A program made the position numbers and the translations under genes. A DNA stretch of 64,000 nucleotides from Zunongwangia pacifica (GTDB lineage Bacteria; Bacteroidota; Bacteroidia; Flavobacteriales; Flavobacteriaceae), in the NCBI RefSeq assembly GCF_023499215.1, contig NZ_JAKHSK010000017.1, forward strand, positions 24,223-88,222, given 5' to 3'. Under the pieces are notes generated by a model. It worked only from the letters and a program-made list of their open reading frames with translations. It did not search any database and had not been told where the DNA came from. Positions 36,335-45,086 of this stretch are shown in pieces; the stretch's first letter is position 1; each line of letters opens with the position of its first letter.

Positions 36335-37286
36335 TTTTATTTTCTTTGATTGATTTCAACCTTTTAACTACCATTTCCAAAACTTCTTGTCTAAGGATTT
36401 TTGCATATTTTTGTCCCCTTTCAAATATGCTATTATAGACTTTGATACACTTGTTGAGTCTTAACCTATACTCATCTTTTGAAAGAGCATTTATAAAACT
36501 AAAAAGTTCTTCGGCATCCTTGAAATCAGCATAATCTATGAAACTTTGCTTAGGAAACAGTTCGTAAGCATTAGTGTTTTCAGAATAATATATAGGCAAA
36601 CAATAATTTTCAATACTATTCCATATTTTTTCTGTCATATAATTTGGGTAAGCTGTATTTTCAAAACAGAGATTAAAATTATAGTTGCTTAATATTTCTT
36701 TTTTTCTAGTGGGCCAATCACCTGTTCGTGAGTCTTCAATAGCAATATTATTAGGCCAGCCTTTTCCATAGACATCTAAAACCCCCTGTTTATCTCCGAC
36801 AAGCGCAATTTCTGACCGTAAACCTATTAAATCAATATTCTTTCTATTGAAAATTAATTTCGGAGCATTTATACCGTTATAATAAGACATTAAAGCAACT
36901 GTCTTTTTACTTTTGAATCTAAATTCATTTCCTAAATAGTTCAATGATCTGTTCATCATTTTAGCATGAAATGATAAATTTTGCAGGAAAACGTCCTTTG
37001 TGTAAATATTCATATGATGGACTTTTATAAATCCATAATGTCTAGTTACCTCTGTAAATGATAAATCAAACCTAGGCTCATTAGTCCACAGTAAAAATTT
37101 CATTCCAGATAAACCACGAAAAAAATATTTTTTTAAGTGTCTAATTGTATCGCTTACAATAATATCCGCATCTTGAACATTTTCTACAAACTTTATATTA
37201 TACTGTTTAAAAATATTAAAATCTCCTTCCTCAAAATTATCGAAAGGAGTATACGCCATTTTAGATGCTTTAAAAATTTTAATCAT
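36324..37286 (-). CDS. GT10 family fucosyltransferase-like glycosyltransferase
   Basis: A 320-residue protein with the GT10 (alpha-1,3/1,4-fucosyltransferase) core in its second half: YNFNLCFENTAYPNYMTEKI (about 207-226), then NYCLPIYYSENTNAYELFPKQ and SFIDYADF. The N-terminal acceptor domain contains FLLWTNEPRFD. GT10 enzymes usually transfer L-fucose from GDP-fucose to GlcNAc or glucose. No GDP-fucose synthesis genes are in the window, so the donor would come from elsewhere. It overlaps both neighbours slightly (8 and 11 bases). Confidence 0.85.
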   Translation of the reverse strand: MIKIFKASKMAYTPFDNFEEGDFNIFKQYNIKFVENVQDADIIVSDTIRHLKKYFFRGLSGMKFLLWTNEPRFDLSFTEVTRHYGFIKVHHMNIYTKDVFLQNLSFHAKMMNRSLNYLGNEFRFKSKKTVALMSYYNGINAPKLIFNRKNIDLIGLRSEIALVGDKQGVLDVYGKGWPNNIAIEDSRTGDWPTRKKEILSNYNFNLCFENTAYPNYMTEKIWNSIENYCLPIYYSENTNAYELFPKQSFIDYADFKDAEELFSFINALSKDEYRLRLNKCIKVYNSIFERGQKYAKILRQEVLEMVVKRLKSIKENKNVK

Positions 37287-38415
37287 TCATTACATTTATA
37301 TAATTCTGGATACATAGCTTCCTTATGTTACAATAAGATAATGCATCTTTAATCTCTGTATTATTTTTTGTAATAGTTGAATCTAATGATTTAGAAATCA
37401 AAATTGCTATTTCTTCAACATCCCCACAATCGGAAATAAGCAAACCATTTTCTCTATGAACTATAATTTCCTCTGTAACTCCGCCCGGATTGGACTGGAT
37501 AGGAAAAACATCCATACAAATCGCTTCTAATAATGTATTCGGCATTCCGTCAGAATTACTATTCCCAATATAGATTTTGGATTTACCCATTAGCTTTAAA
37601 ACTTCATTATGAGTTATCTTCCCAACAATTTTAAAGTTATCCCGATTTATTAAGTCTGTTTGGTTTACCCATTGAAAAACCTCCGGATCGGCTCCAAAAA
37701 CGACAATTTGATACGATTGAAGTTCTCCTTTCAATTTTAAAATAGCTTTTAAAACCGGGATTGCTCTTCCTGACCTCCCCTGATAACCTTTAATCAAAAT
37801 AATATTTCTTTCTTCTTTTGATTTTTTATAGCTATTTAACTGTTCTAAATCAAATCCACCGCCACCGGGAAAAACGCCCAAAAACTCTCCGTTAAACCCG
37901 TAATTTTTAGCAATGGTAAAATCTCGGTTGCAATCGGTGATAAGAAAGTTTACCCGCGCCAATACTGTTTTTATATCTGCTAAATAATCTGGATTATTTT
38001 GAAAATAAAATAAATCGCTACCCCAGGAACTATAGATCCATTTTAAACTTTTATAGTTTTCCATAACCGACAAAATTGGCGTACAAGACACATAAAGTGC
38101 AAAACTATGTACTAAATCCGGCTGAATCTCTGTAACTGTTTTTTCAAATTCCTTAGAAAGATTACGTTCATTACATCTTGAAATAACTTGATATAATTCG
38201 GGGAATTTTGATTTTATAAAAATACGCCCCGGAAAATCCCATCGCATTTTCCAATTGGTGATTTGATGTACCCAGCTAATTCGTTTTATATTATTTCCGG
38301 CTCCGGTAATATCAAACCAATACACGTCAAAATCGCTATCTTTTAGCTGATCGACCCATCTAAAAAAATGCAAACTGGGCATCGCCACCATCAGTATTTT
38401 TTTTTTGTTAGGCAT
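37279..38415 (-). CDS. GT4 family glycosyltransferase
   Basis: A 378-residue GT-B enzyme. The first strand is KILMVAMPSLHFFRWVDQL; SWGSDLFYF sits in the acceptor domain; FKIVGKITHNEVLKLMGKS and NSNSDGMPNTLLEAICMDV mark the donor site. The Gly-rich FPGGGGFDL loop is unusual but sits where the interdomain linker is expected. It overlaps the GT10 gene by 8 bases and the GT2 gene by 8, consistent with tight translational coupling. Specificity is unknown. Confidence 0.88.
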   Translation of the reverse strand: MPNKKKILMVAMPSLHFFRWVDQLKDSDFDVYWFDITGAGNNIKRISWVHQITNWKMRWDFPGRIFIKSKFPELYQVISRCNERNLSKEFEKTVTEIQPDLVHSFALYVSCTPILSVMENYKSLKWIYSSWGSDLFYFQNNPDYLADIKTVLARVNFLITDCNRDFTIAKNYGFNGEFLGVFPGGGGFDLEQLNSYKKSKEERNIILIKGYQGRSGRAIPVLKAILKLKGELQSYQIVVFGADPEVFQWVNQTDLINRDNFKIVGKITHNEVLKLMGKSKIYIGNSNSDGMPNTLLEAICMDVFPIQSNPGGVTEEIIVHRENGLLISDCGDVEEIAILISKSLDSTITKNNTEIKDALSYCNIRKLCIQNYINVMND

Positions 38416-39481
38416 CGGGTACTATTTTCAATATTATCTCTTCATTTTCCCAATCGATATTATAACGATAAACTGCTAAACGATGATGTTGTATGATAGC
38501 CTCTAAAAGCTTATCATTAAGATATTGCAGAGAATACGTTTGTATATGTTTTTTCCCGGCTAATCTTTTAATCTGATTTTTTATTGATTTTGAATGAGTA
38601 TTGATTGTAATTTTAATTTCAGAAGCTTCTTTTAGGCAAGGGAAGATACCAATAATAAAAGCATCAAATTGAAAGCATTCAGAACTAATTTCGTACTTGT
38701 GTATCGGTTTAGGTAAATCCTTCAATTTTGTTATACCAGGCATTTTACCCCATTCAAATATGCAATTAGCTTTGGTAATTTTATGCTGATCTTGTAAAAT
38801 CATATACCGATGATTTATTTTTTCAAGATTGGTGTGAAAAGGAAAATTACTTTTTTTGCTTCGGTACTGTTTTGGGTGCCACTGATGTTTTACTAAAATT
38901 TCCTGATCATAAAAATGCACCGAATATCCCGCATTTTTTAAACGTAAATGAACATCGGTATCTTCTGCTCCCCAACCGTGATAAAACTCATCGTAACCGT
39001 TTATTTCTTTCAATACTTCGGTTTGGTATAAAGCAATACCGGTAACTTCTTTATTACTGCTAAAAGAAATCGGGGCTTTTTCAAAAGTTAGTTTTTTTTG
39101 GGTAGCTTCTCGATCTAAAAATCCTGTTTTAAAATAAGTAATTACTTTTTCTTTATGGAGTACTTTCGATTTTTCAACAAAATCTGGATGAAATAATAAA
39201 TCGATATCGGCTACACATAAAAGCGAAGAATCACATTTTTTCAAAGCAATATTTATCGCCCTGCTTTTGTTCCAAAGTTGTCCATAGGTAGTTACATAAA
39301 TATAATCTACAAAATCAAATAATTTTACCAGCTGTTCTATCTGTGATGTAAACGTATTTGAACTTCCGTAATTTACCAGAAACACTTTAAAATCTTGATC
39401 GCTCTGATCTTTTAAAGAAGTCAAACAGCGTTTTACGATTTCCAGTTCGCGATCACGATATGTAAGAACAAGGCTAAGCAT
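38408..39481 (-). CDS. GT2 glycosyltransferase with galactosyltransferase-type C-terminal motif
   Basis: A 357-residue GT-A enzyme. LSLVLTYRDRELEIVKRCLTS opens the fold; LLCVADIDLLFHPDF has the DxD; and GYDEFYHGWGAEDTDVHLRL is the GWGxED motif shared with the C-terminal domain of galactosyltransferases (GT7-like) and chondroitin synthases. Residues beyond 250 form a separate alpha/beta region of unknown role. The enzyme could transfer galactose or GalNAc, but this is only suggested by the motif. It overlaps both neighbours by 8 bases. Confidence 0.87.
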   Translation of the reverse strand: MLSLVLTYRDRELEIVKRCLTSLKDQSDQDFKVFLVNYGSSNTFTSQIEQLVKLFDFVDYIYVTTYGQLWNKSRAINIALKKCDSSLLCVADIDLLFHPDFVEKSKVLHKEKVITYFKTGFLDREATQKKLTFEKAPISFSSNKEVTGIALYQTEVLKEINGYDEFYHGWGAEDTDVHLRLKNAGYSVHFYDQEILVKHQWHPKQYRSKKSNFPFHTNLEKINHRYMILQDQHKITKANCIFEWGKMPGITKLKDLPKPIHKYEISSECFQFDAFIIGIFPCLKEASEIKITINTHSKSIKNQIKRLAGKKHIQTYSLQYLNDKLLEAIIQHHRLAVYRYNIDWENEEIILKIVPDA

Positions 39482-40388
39482 TAAAGGTCTTGATTAAAGA
39501 ATAAAAATATAATTTTGAAAATTTAACCTCTGCATTTACAAATAATAATCTGAAAAATTCTTGGCAGCCTTTGATGTAGTTTCTTTCTCTATTATAAGCC
39601 AAGATTAAAGATTTTTTCTTTTTAACTATGGCTTTTTTAAAATAGTCATTAGATTTTTCAAAATCCTTACCTCTACTTAAATTCTCTAAAATGTAAATGT
39701 CGGTTTTAAATATATTACTTAGCTTTTTCCTTAATTTAAAAGATTCTCCAGTTTCCACTCTATAAACCGCTAAGTATTCATCTAAGAAAAAAATTTTACT
39801 ATTTTTAGTAAGTGTGTAGAGATATACAGGCCAATCACCATAAGGGAGATTTGAAAACCAACCAGGTAAGCTTCTTAGCTTAGCTGAATTTCTAAATAAA
39901 ACGGTTACCGAGGGTATAAAATTCGTCATTACCAAATCCGAAAAATCAAAAGTAGTTTTATCGAAATTGTTTGTTTTTGTATTGAATTTTCCTTTAGAAT
40001 CTAATCGATAGCATTTTCCAAATATAATTGAGTAATCATCATTACTATCTAAAAAATCTACTTGCTTTTGCAATTTAGAATAGTCGATCCAATAATCATC
40101 TCCATCGCAAATCGCTACATATTTTCCGGTTAAATACTTAGCTGTTTCAATAAAATTAGCAATCAATCCGATATTTTTATCACGAGTTATCAATTTAATT
40201 ACATCACCAAATTTTTCCTGATATGCTTTGCAAATTTTTATAGTATCGTCTGTACTCGCATCATCTCCTATTACCAATTGAAATTTAAAATTCGTTTTTT
40301 GCTTTAAAACACCTTCAATGGCTTGTGTCACCAAATCTTCCTGATTAAAGGTGAGCATAAAAACACTAACAGTAATTTCTGATGTCAT
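39474..40388 (-). CDS. GT2 family glycosyltransferase
   Basis: A 304-residue GT-A enzyme. ITVSVFMLTFNQEDLVTQAI is the first strand, GDDASTDDT the nucleotide-binding loop, and GKYVAICDGDDYWIDYSKL carries the DxD. The region TNFIPSVTVLFRNSAKLRSLPGW resembles acceptor-binding segments of GT2 proteins in capsule clusters. It overlaps the sulfotransferase gene by one base, so glycosyl transfer and sulfation enzymes are co-translated. The sugar is unknown. Confidence 0.88.
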   Translation of the reverse strand: MTSEITVSVFMLTFNQEDLVTQAIEGVLKQKTNFKFQLVIGDDASTDDTIKICKAYQEKFGDVIKLITRDKNIGLIANFIETAKYLTGKYVAICDGDDYWIDYSKLQKQVDFLDSNDDYSIIFGKCYRLDSKGKFNTKTNNFDKTTFDFSDLVMTNFIPSVTVLFRNSAKLRSLPGWFSNLPYGDWPVYLYTLTKNSKIFFLDEYLAVYRVETGESFKLRKKLSNIFKTDIYILENLSRGKDFEKSNDYFKKAIVKKKKSLILAYNRERNYIKGCQEFFRLLFVNAEVKFSKLYFYSLIKTFNA

Positions 40389-41071
40389 TAAAAATATTTA
40401 TAGAGTTTTGATACGCCTTTCCTTTCATCTTCAAAAGAGTAATGAAGTAACTTTATATCTTGTTTAAATACTTCCTCTACGCGTTTTTTATTGGATTCCG
40501 TAAAAAATCTAGAATAATGTTTTCTTTTTTTATTGCGCTTATTGAGGTGCAATGCAAAATCGTCTTCAATTTGCAATTGGTTCAATACAAATTTAAAATC
40601 ACTGTCTATTGATTCAAAGCGTCCTACATGATTTAATTGGTAATCTCCCTTTACATCAAAAAATGAAGTTTGAGGATATAGATGATCCCCCCTAAACTTT
40701 AAAGTTCCTTTTTGAGTTAACGTATCTTGAAATTCACCTTTTTGAGTTAGATATTTTTTTAAACTTCCTTTTATTCCTTGATCATTTTTTAGCCAGAAAT
40801 AATCAGAAATAACACGATCCCAAGGATTTCGAACAAATGTAAACTTATAATAATCTGCCCACTGGTTTTCTGTAATCAACCCCTCTTCAACCAAAAATTT
40901 AGCCGAAGCGTGCTGTAAAAATGTTTTACGCTTGGGACACCAACCATACAAAACCTTGTAATTTGGCTTATTCCAAGCTATAGATTCGTCTTCTAATAAA
41001 AATTTAGTAATACTAATACCTGCACATTTTGGTATATGAATAAAAATACATTTATGTTTATGGGAAATCAT
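40388..41071 (-). CDS. Carbohydrate sulfotransferase family 2-like protein
   Basis: A 227-residue cytosolic sulfotransferase. The 5'-phosphosulfate-binding loop is IFIHIPKCAGISITKFL (about residues 9-25) and the 3'-phosphate motif is FTFVRNPWDRVISDYF (about 97-112), both as in the Sulfotransfer_2 family. Such enzymes move sulfate from PAPS to sugar hydroxyls. Its place in the locus suggests sulfation of the repeat unit before export. Before the IS insertion it would have begun 7 bases after the stop codon of the upstream GT2 gene. A second, unrelated-looking sulfotransferase lies at 46107. Confidence 0.9.
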   Translation of the reverse strand: MISHKHKCIFIHIPKCAGISITKFLLEDESIAWNKPNYKVLYGWCPKRKTFLQHASAKFLVEEGLITENQWADYYKFTFVRNPWDRVISDYFWLKNDQGIKGSLKKYLTQKGEFQDTLTQKGTLKFRGDHLYPQTSFFDVKGDYQLNHVGRFESIDSDFKFVLNQLQIEDDFALHLNKRNKKRKHYSRFFTESNKKRVEEVFKQDIKLLHYSFEDERKGVSKLYKYF

Positions 41072-41080
41072 AATTTACTT

Positions 41081-41083
41081 AAT
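41081..41083. repeat. Target-site duplication, left copy (AAT)
   Basis: AAT directly abuts the left inverted repeat of the IS. The same triplet occurs at 41997-41999 next to the right end. Confidence 0.55.
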
Positions 41084-41087
41084 GAAT

Positions 41088-41918
41088 TCATCTTGACATT
41101 TTAAGTTTATAAAATTTCTTTAGTCCGATGACTATAAATGCGAGAAAGTTAAATCCCTTCCAGCTTGTTATTGTTGTATCAAAACGGTTTAAAAGAGAAC
41201 GAAAACCATCCATCCAAGCGTTGGTACGTTCAACTGAATAGCGCTCTTTATATAATTTTTCATCAAAGTAATGGTCGGCATCTGCATTACCATTACGCCT
41301 GTTCGGGCAAATATTGGCTATTATTCCCTTGTTCTCACATTTATCCCTTAATTTTTGACTGTCAAAACCCGCATCTGCATTGATGAAAAGTCCATCCACA
41401 CTAATTTCGGCCTGCTCCAATGTACCCAACACTTCTTCAAAGCTGACCTCTATGTCAAACAAATCATTGTGGTTTCCCGATACCGGTTCGGACATGGCTA
41501 ACGGCAGCCCTTGCATGTCCGTTAAATATAGTGCATTGGTGGTTTTTCGCTTTTTCCTGCCTTGGTAACCTACCTGCTGGCCACCTTTTAATGCCGTGGT
41601 ATGGCTACCATCCAGATCGCCGCTCGATAGGTCAATATTTGACTTGTTATTTTTTAAGGTTTGTATCCAACAGGATTTCCAAACATCTTGAAGGCACCAC
41701 TTTCGATAATGGCCAAAAACAGTTTTATAGTGCAGTTTTTCATTACAGAACAAACTTTCGACCGGTAAATATTCCCATTGCACCCCTGTCTTTAGCTTAT
41801 ATAAAATTGCATTAATGATTTCATATAGAGGTACCCTGGGTTTGAAACCCCTTTTTGTTACCGGTAAATAGGGAACTATTTCTAATTCTATCATATCTTT
41901 GTCTAGTACTTTGTACAC
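41088..41918 (-). CDS. IS5-family transposase
   Basis: A 276-residue DDE transposase starting at GTG (41918); an ATG at 41894 is an alternative. The N-terminal domain (YLPVTKRGFKPRVPLYEIINAILYKLKTGVQWEYLP) is the IS5-type DUF4096-like region. The catalytic Asp lies in GDLDGSHTTALKGG, the second in INADAGFDSQKLRDKC, and the Glu in YSVERTNAW. The frame is complete with no frameshift. It excises and inserts the element. A hairpin just upstream (41920-41961) may limit translation from read-through operon mRNA, a common IS safeguard. Confidence 0.92.
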   Translation of the reverse strand: MYKVLDKDMIELEIVPYLPVTKRGFKPRVPLYEIINAILYKLKTGVQWEYLPVESLFCNEKLHYKTVFGHYRKWCLQDVWKSCWIQTLKNNKSNIDLSSGDLDGSHTTALKGGQQVGYQGRKKRKTTNALYLTDMQGLPLAMSEPVSGNHNDLFDIEVSFEEVLGTLEQAEISVDGLFINADAGFDSQKLRDKCENKGIIANICPNRRNGNADADHYFDEKLYKERYSVERTNAWMDGFRSLLNRFDTTITSWKGFNFLAFIVIGLKKFYKLKMSR

Positions 41919-41919
41919 G

Positions 41920-41961
41920 GGGTTGTATGTTTATGTTTCGCAACACAAATATCTACAACCC
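41920..41961 (+). terminator. Hairpin upstream of transposase start, T-tract on plus strand
   Basis: GGGTTGTA (41920-41927) and TACAACCC (41954-41961) are perfect 8-bp inverted arms with a 26-base loop, followed on the plus strand by nine T residues. It could stop plus-strand transcription through the IS. On the minus strand the arm ends two bases before the transposase GTG and could hide its initiation region. Which role holds is not decided by sequence. Confidence 0.5.
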
Positions 41962-41994
41962 TTTTTTTTTTCTAAAAGATAAGTCAAGATGAAT

Positions 41995-43017
41995 TCAATA
42001 ATAAATTTTACCATACTGAGATAGAACATCTTTAGGTAAACCCTTGAATTTGAAATAGAAATCATTAATAAATTTAATACGCATAACATTTTTAAAAAAC
42101 TTATTTTTTATCAGGAAAGCTAATTTTGAAGGTTGATTTAATTGAAATTTATTATACTCTAATTTCTTTTTGGTTTGGTGAAATTTCACCTCATCCATCC
42201 AATCCTCATAAACATTTCCCATATGGTAGGCATAATTTTTAAAGGTTGTAAGTTTCCATAAACCCTTATTTTGTGCAGCTACATCTAATAAACGTTCACT
42301 ATTGCTTCCCATTTTTGCCGGTATATATTTTTTTATTTCGCTTAAAACTTCTTTTCTATATGTTGCTACAAAATGACTTGAACCAATACAGGCTTTCACA
42401 TCGTTCTTTTCTATCCCTAGAATATATTGCAAGTAATAATGATCTTCTTTCATATTCCAACCAATACTTTGATAGAATTGTTGCATCACTTTAGGTTCAG
42501 CCACCTTTACAAACCGCATTTCTTTATTAAAGAAATTATCGAATATTACATTTGTACAATAATTGGAATACATATTAAATTGGGGAACAATCCCCACCAT
42601 TCCCGCTTTTGGAAACGTATTGAAAACCTTAATCGTTTCATGCTGCCAACCTGACAAAAACATAGTATCAGCATCAGATATAGTAACTAAATCAAAATCA
42701 TGACCTACTAAGCCTTTATATATCGCATTTAATTTACCAATATTGGAGGTATTGATAAGCTCCTGAATCTTATTCTCTTCTTTTAAAATTGAAAGGTATT
42801 TTTCTACCTCATTACAACTGCCGTTATTTACAATAGAAATATAGGTCTGTTCCAGATCTACTGTTTCAAAAATCGATTGAAGACACTTTTTAAAGATCGT
42901 AAAGGCGTCTTTGAAATACTCTTTTAGATGGGGAATATAAACCGGAATTATGATCTGATGCATAAACCTTATATCAGAGACAACGCTATCTTTATTAGGA
43001 TTGTATCCTTCTCTCAT
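41995..43017 (-). CDS. GT2 family glycosyltransferase ending in the IS
   Basis: A 340-residue GT-A protein. IIIPVYIPHLKEYFKDAF begins the domain, LVTISDADTMFLSGW contains the metal site, and HFVATYRKEVLSEIK is a later acceptor-side segment. The ATG at 42963 (giving MHQIIIPVY) is a possible alternative start, since the 18 residues before it have no counterpart in the fold. The stop codon TGA is made from one base of the target duplication plus two bases of the IS; without the IS the same position reads TAA, so the protein is unchanged. Sugar unknown. Confidence 0.85.
   Translation of the reverse strand: MREGYNPNKDSVVSDIRFMHQIIIPVYIPHLKEYFKDAFTIFKKCLQSIFETVDLEQTYISIVNNGSCNEVEKYLSILKEENKIQELINTSNIGKLNAIYKGLVGHDFDLVTISDADTMFLSGWQHETIKVFNTFPKAGMVGIVPQFNMYSNYCTNVIFDNFFNKEMRFVKVAEPKVMQQFYQSIGWNMKEDHYYLQYILGIEKNDVKACIGSSHFVATYRKEVLSEIKKYIPAKMGSNSERLLDVAAQNKGLWKLTTFKNYAYHMGNVYEDWMDEVKFHQTKKKLEYNKFQLNQPSKLAFLIKNKFFKNVMRIKFINDFYFKFKGLPKDVLSQYGKIYY
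41997..41999. repeat. Target-site duplication, right copy (AAT)
   Basis: AAT follows the right inverted repeat and matches 41081-41083. Removal of the IS and one copy restores a TAA stop for the GT2 gene 7 bases before the sulfotransferase ATG. Confidence 0.55.
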
Positions 43018-43022
43018 AATAA

Positions 43023-44201
43023 TTAATTACAACAGTCTAAAAGCTCTAGGTATTGCTTTTCTACAATTTTCATTCTGTAACTAGCTTTATATCTCTCTCT
43101 ATTATAATTCGCAGCTTCATAAATTTCATCTTTAGTTGCAAACAAAGCTTTATTAATTGCATTGTTTAAACTATCATTATTAAACCAAAATTGATTTTCA
43201 GTAATTCTCTCTGGCATTGCTCCTATTTTTGGAGATATTATAACTCTCCCTGCCGCCATAGATTCTATTCCAGTATATGGCCCAGTTTCTTCACTCGAAT
43301 ATGGAATAATTACAAAGCTACATTTTTTAAAATACGCTAATAATTCATCATTTTCTATATGCCCTAAGAATCTAACCCGAGAATTATTAGAAGCTATTTT
43401 TTTTAATTCGTTTAATTTAGGCCCACTACCAGCGATAAACAAGGTAGAATCTTTATTAGGCATTTCTAAAAATGCTTTAATCACTAAATCAACCCTTTTT
43501 TCTTTTGAAAGCCTTGATATGCATAAAAAATTTATTGGTTTTAAAACTGTGTATGAAATAGGTATTTCAAGTAAAGATTTTTCTTGAATAGCACATTGGT
43601 CAATTATATGAATGATAGGCTCATCAATCACTTCACGTATCGGAAAAGAATTCGATTCCGAATGAAAAACAAAAACATTAATCAATCTTAATAATTCCGC
43701 GTTTTTACTTGCTTGTAAAATATCAATTTTGCCTGTGGCGCGAAAAATAATTTTTTTATTTAATCTACTTGCTTCTTTAACTATATAAGATAAAAATTCT
43801 GAGGATAACTGTGCACAGATAAAAATTATATCTGCTTTATCAATTTCTTTTTGAATTACATTTTTTTTATGATATTCTAAGTTTAATATTTTTTTATTAA
43901 ACTTAGAAGATATGTAATTTAATTTATCCTTTTTTCCGAAATTTTTTAAATAGGATATATAAGTACCTAACTTTAAAAAAAACCGTTCTTTATAAAGAAG
44001 GTTATTAATTGAATCTATTTTGTTTGCTGAAATAAATTTATATACCGAAGATTTTTGTGTTAATATCCCCGTAGACAAAATTCTGATATCAAAATATTCA
44101 CGATAACAATTAGCTATAAAACTTACTTCTAGTTCCCTACCCCCTACATCATTAAAGGGACCTATAAATAGAATTTTATTATTAGATTTTTGATACTCCA
44201 T
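43023..44201 (-). CDS. GT4 family glycosyltransferase
   Basis: A 392-residue GT-B enzyme. ILFIGPFNDVGGRELEVSF is the opening with a GG loop; INFLCISRLSKEKRVDLVIKAF starts the donor domain; FLGHIENDELLAYFKKCSFVIIP and SSEETGPYTGIESMAAGRV mark the donor site. The coding sequence is strongly AT-rich and uses many Lys, Asn and Ile codons, as do its neighbours to 46835. It overlaps the next gene by 20 bases. Specificity is unknown. Confidence 0.88.
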   Translation of the reverse strand: MEYQKSNNKILFIGPFNDVGGRELEVSFIANCYREYFDIRILSTGILTQKSSVYKFISANKIDSINNLLYKERFFLKLGTYISYLKNFGKKDKLNYISSKFNKKILNLEYHKKNVIQKEIDKADIIFICAQLSSEFLSYIVKEASRLNKKIIFRATGKIDILQASKNAELLRLINVFVFHSESNSFPIREVIDEPIIHIIDQCAIQEKSLLEIPISYTVLKPINFLCISRLSKEKRVDLVIKAFLEMPNKDSTLFIAGSGPKLNELKKIASNNSRVRFLGHIENDELLAYFKKCSFVIIPYSSEETGPYTGIESMAAGRVIISPKIGAMPERITENQFWFNNDSLNNAINKALFATKDEIYEAANYNRERYKASYRMKIVEKQYLELLDCCN

Positions 44202-45060
44202 ACTTCATTAAATCTAACTTGTTTTCACATAAAATCCACTTTACAATCAATCTTTTAAAAATTAATGGAAATTTAAAATAGGTTATTTCTCTTGAATATA
44301 GAAGTAAGTTTAAATATGCTTTAAAAAGAAATAAATTTAAATAATTTGAGGACATATCCTTTAAATAGAATTCTATCAAATTCCAACTTTTGAGTAACAG
44401 CAACAAATCCTTTTTAGTTTTAATCGAGCTTGTATTAAATGTATGAATTCTGTAAGCAGATAATAAATTATTATCCATATAAAGAGATATTCTCTTCTCC
44501 AAAAAACTAAAAAAAAACACGGCATCATCATTGGGCGAATCGATCCACTTTTTATTTTTCAACAATTGTTTTGAAACTAACCAAGATGAAGTTGACAAAT
44601 ATCCTCCTTCGATTGCCAATCGCCTAATTAGCTCGTCACCATCAATAACTTTATTATCAAAAAATATTTTATATGGAAAGCTATAAAATTCCCTTATATC
44701 TTTATTAAATTTCTTCCACTTTGATATTACCAGGCTTAGGTTATATTTTTTTGCTATTTCAATTTGATGTTCTAGTTTATTAGGATAAAGATAATCGTCA
44801 TAATCTAAAAACTGAATAAAATCTCCTCTACTTTTTATTAATGCTTCATTTCTAGCATTATGACGCCCTAGCTTTGTTTTCAAATAATAAATTCTCTTAT
44901 CTCTAATACCTAAAAAATTTCTACATTCCTGTATGCTTAATTCACCATTACAAGCTATTAAAATTTCTAAAAATTGATAGGATTGATTAATGGCACTTAG
45001 AACACATTCGTGTAAATAATTTGTTAGTTTATGGACAGGTATAATAATAGAGACAAGCAT
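44182..45060 (-). CDS. GT2 family glycosyltransferase
   Basis: A 292-residue GT-A enzyme. VSIIIPVHKLTNYLHECVLSA is the typical first strand and helix; GDFIQFLDYDDYLYPNKLEH has the acidic metal-binding residues. The segment GGYLSTSSWLVSKQLL is an acceptor-side element, and the C-terminus is helical with hydrophobic stretches that may touch the membrane. The start lies 26 bases after the upstream gene. Very AT-rich. The transferred sugar is unknown. Confidence 0.87.
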   Translation of the reverse strand: MLVSIIIPVHKLTNYLHECVLSAINQSYQFLEILIACNGELSIQECRNFLGIRDKRIYYLKTKLGRHNARNEALIKSRGDFIQFLDYDDYLYPNKLEHQIEIAKKYNLSLVISKWKKFNKDIREFYSFPYKIFFDNKVIDGDELIRRLAIEGGYLSTSSWLVSKQLLKNKKWIDSPNDDAVFFFSFLEKRISLYMDNNLLSAYRIHTFNTSSIKTKKDLLLLLKSWNLIEFYLKDMSSNYLNLFLFKAYLNLLLYSREITYFKFPLIFKRLIVKWILCENKLDLMKYGVSKI

Positions 45061-45086
45061 CTTATTTATTAAGCAGTTTTAACCTT

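Larger units (their letters stand above)
41084..41996 (-). mobile_element. IS5-family insertion sequence, 913 bp
   Basis: The ends carry near-perfect terminal inverted repeats: GAATTCATCTTGAC followed by AT on the left (41084-41099) and by TT on the right (41981-41996, read inward), 15 of 16 matching. A 3-bp duplication (AAT) flanks the element. It contains one transposase gene that fills most of its length. Both ends and the transposase are intact, so it may be active. It inserted in the stop codon of the upstream GT2 gene, in the same orientation as the exopolysaccharide operon. The end positions depend on the palindromic ATGAATTCAT edge and could shift by a base or two. Confidence 0.82.
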
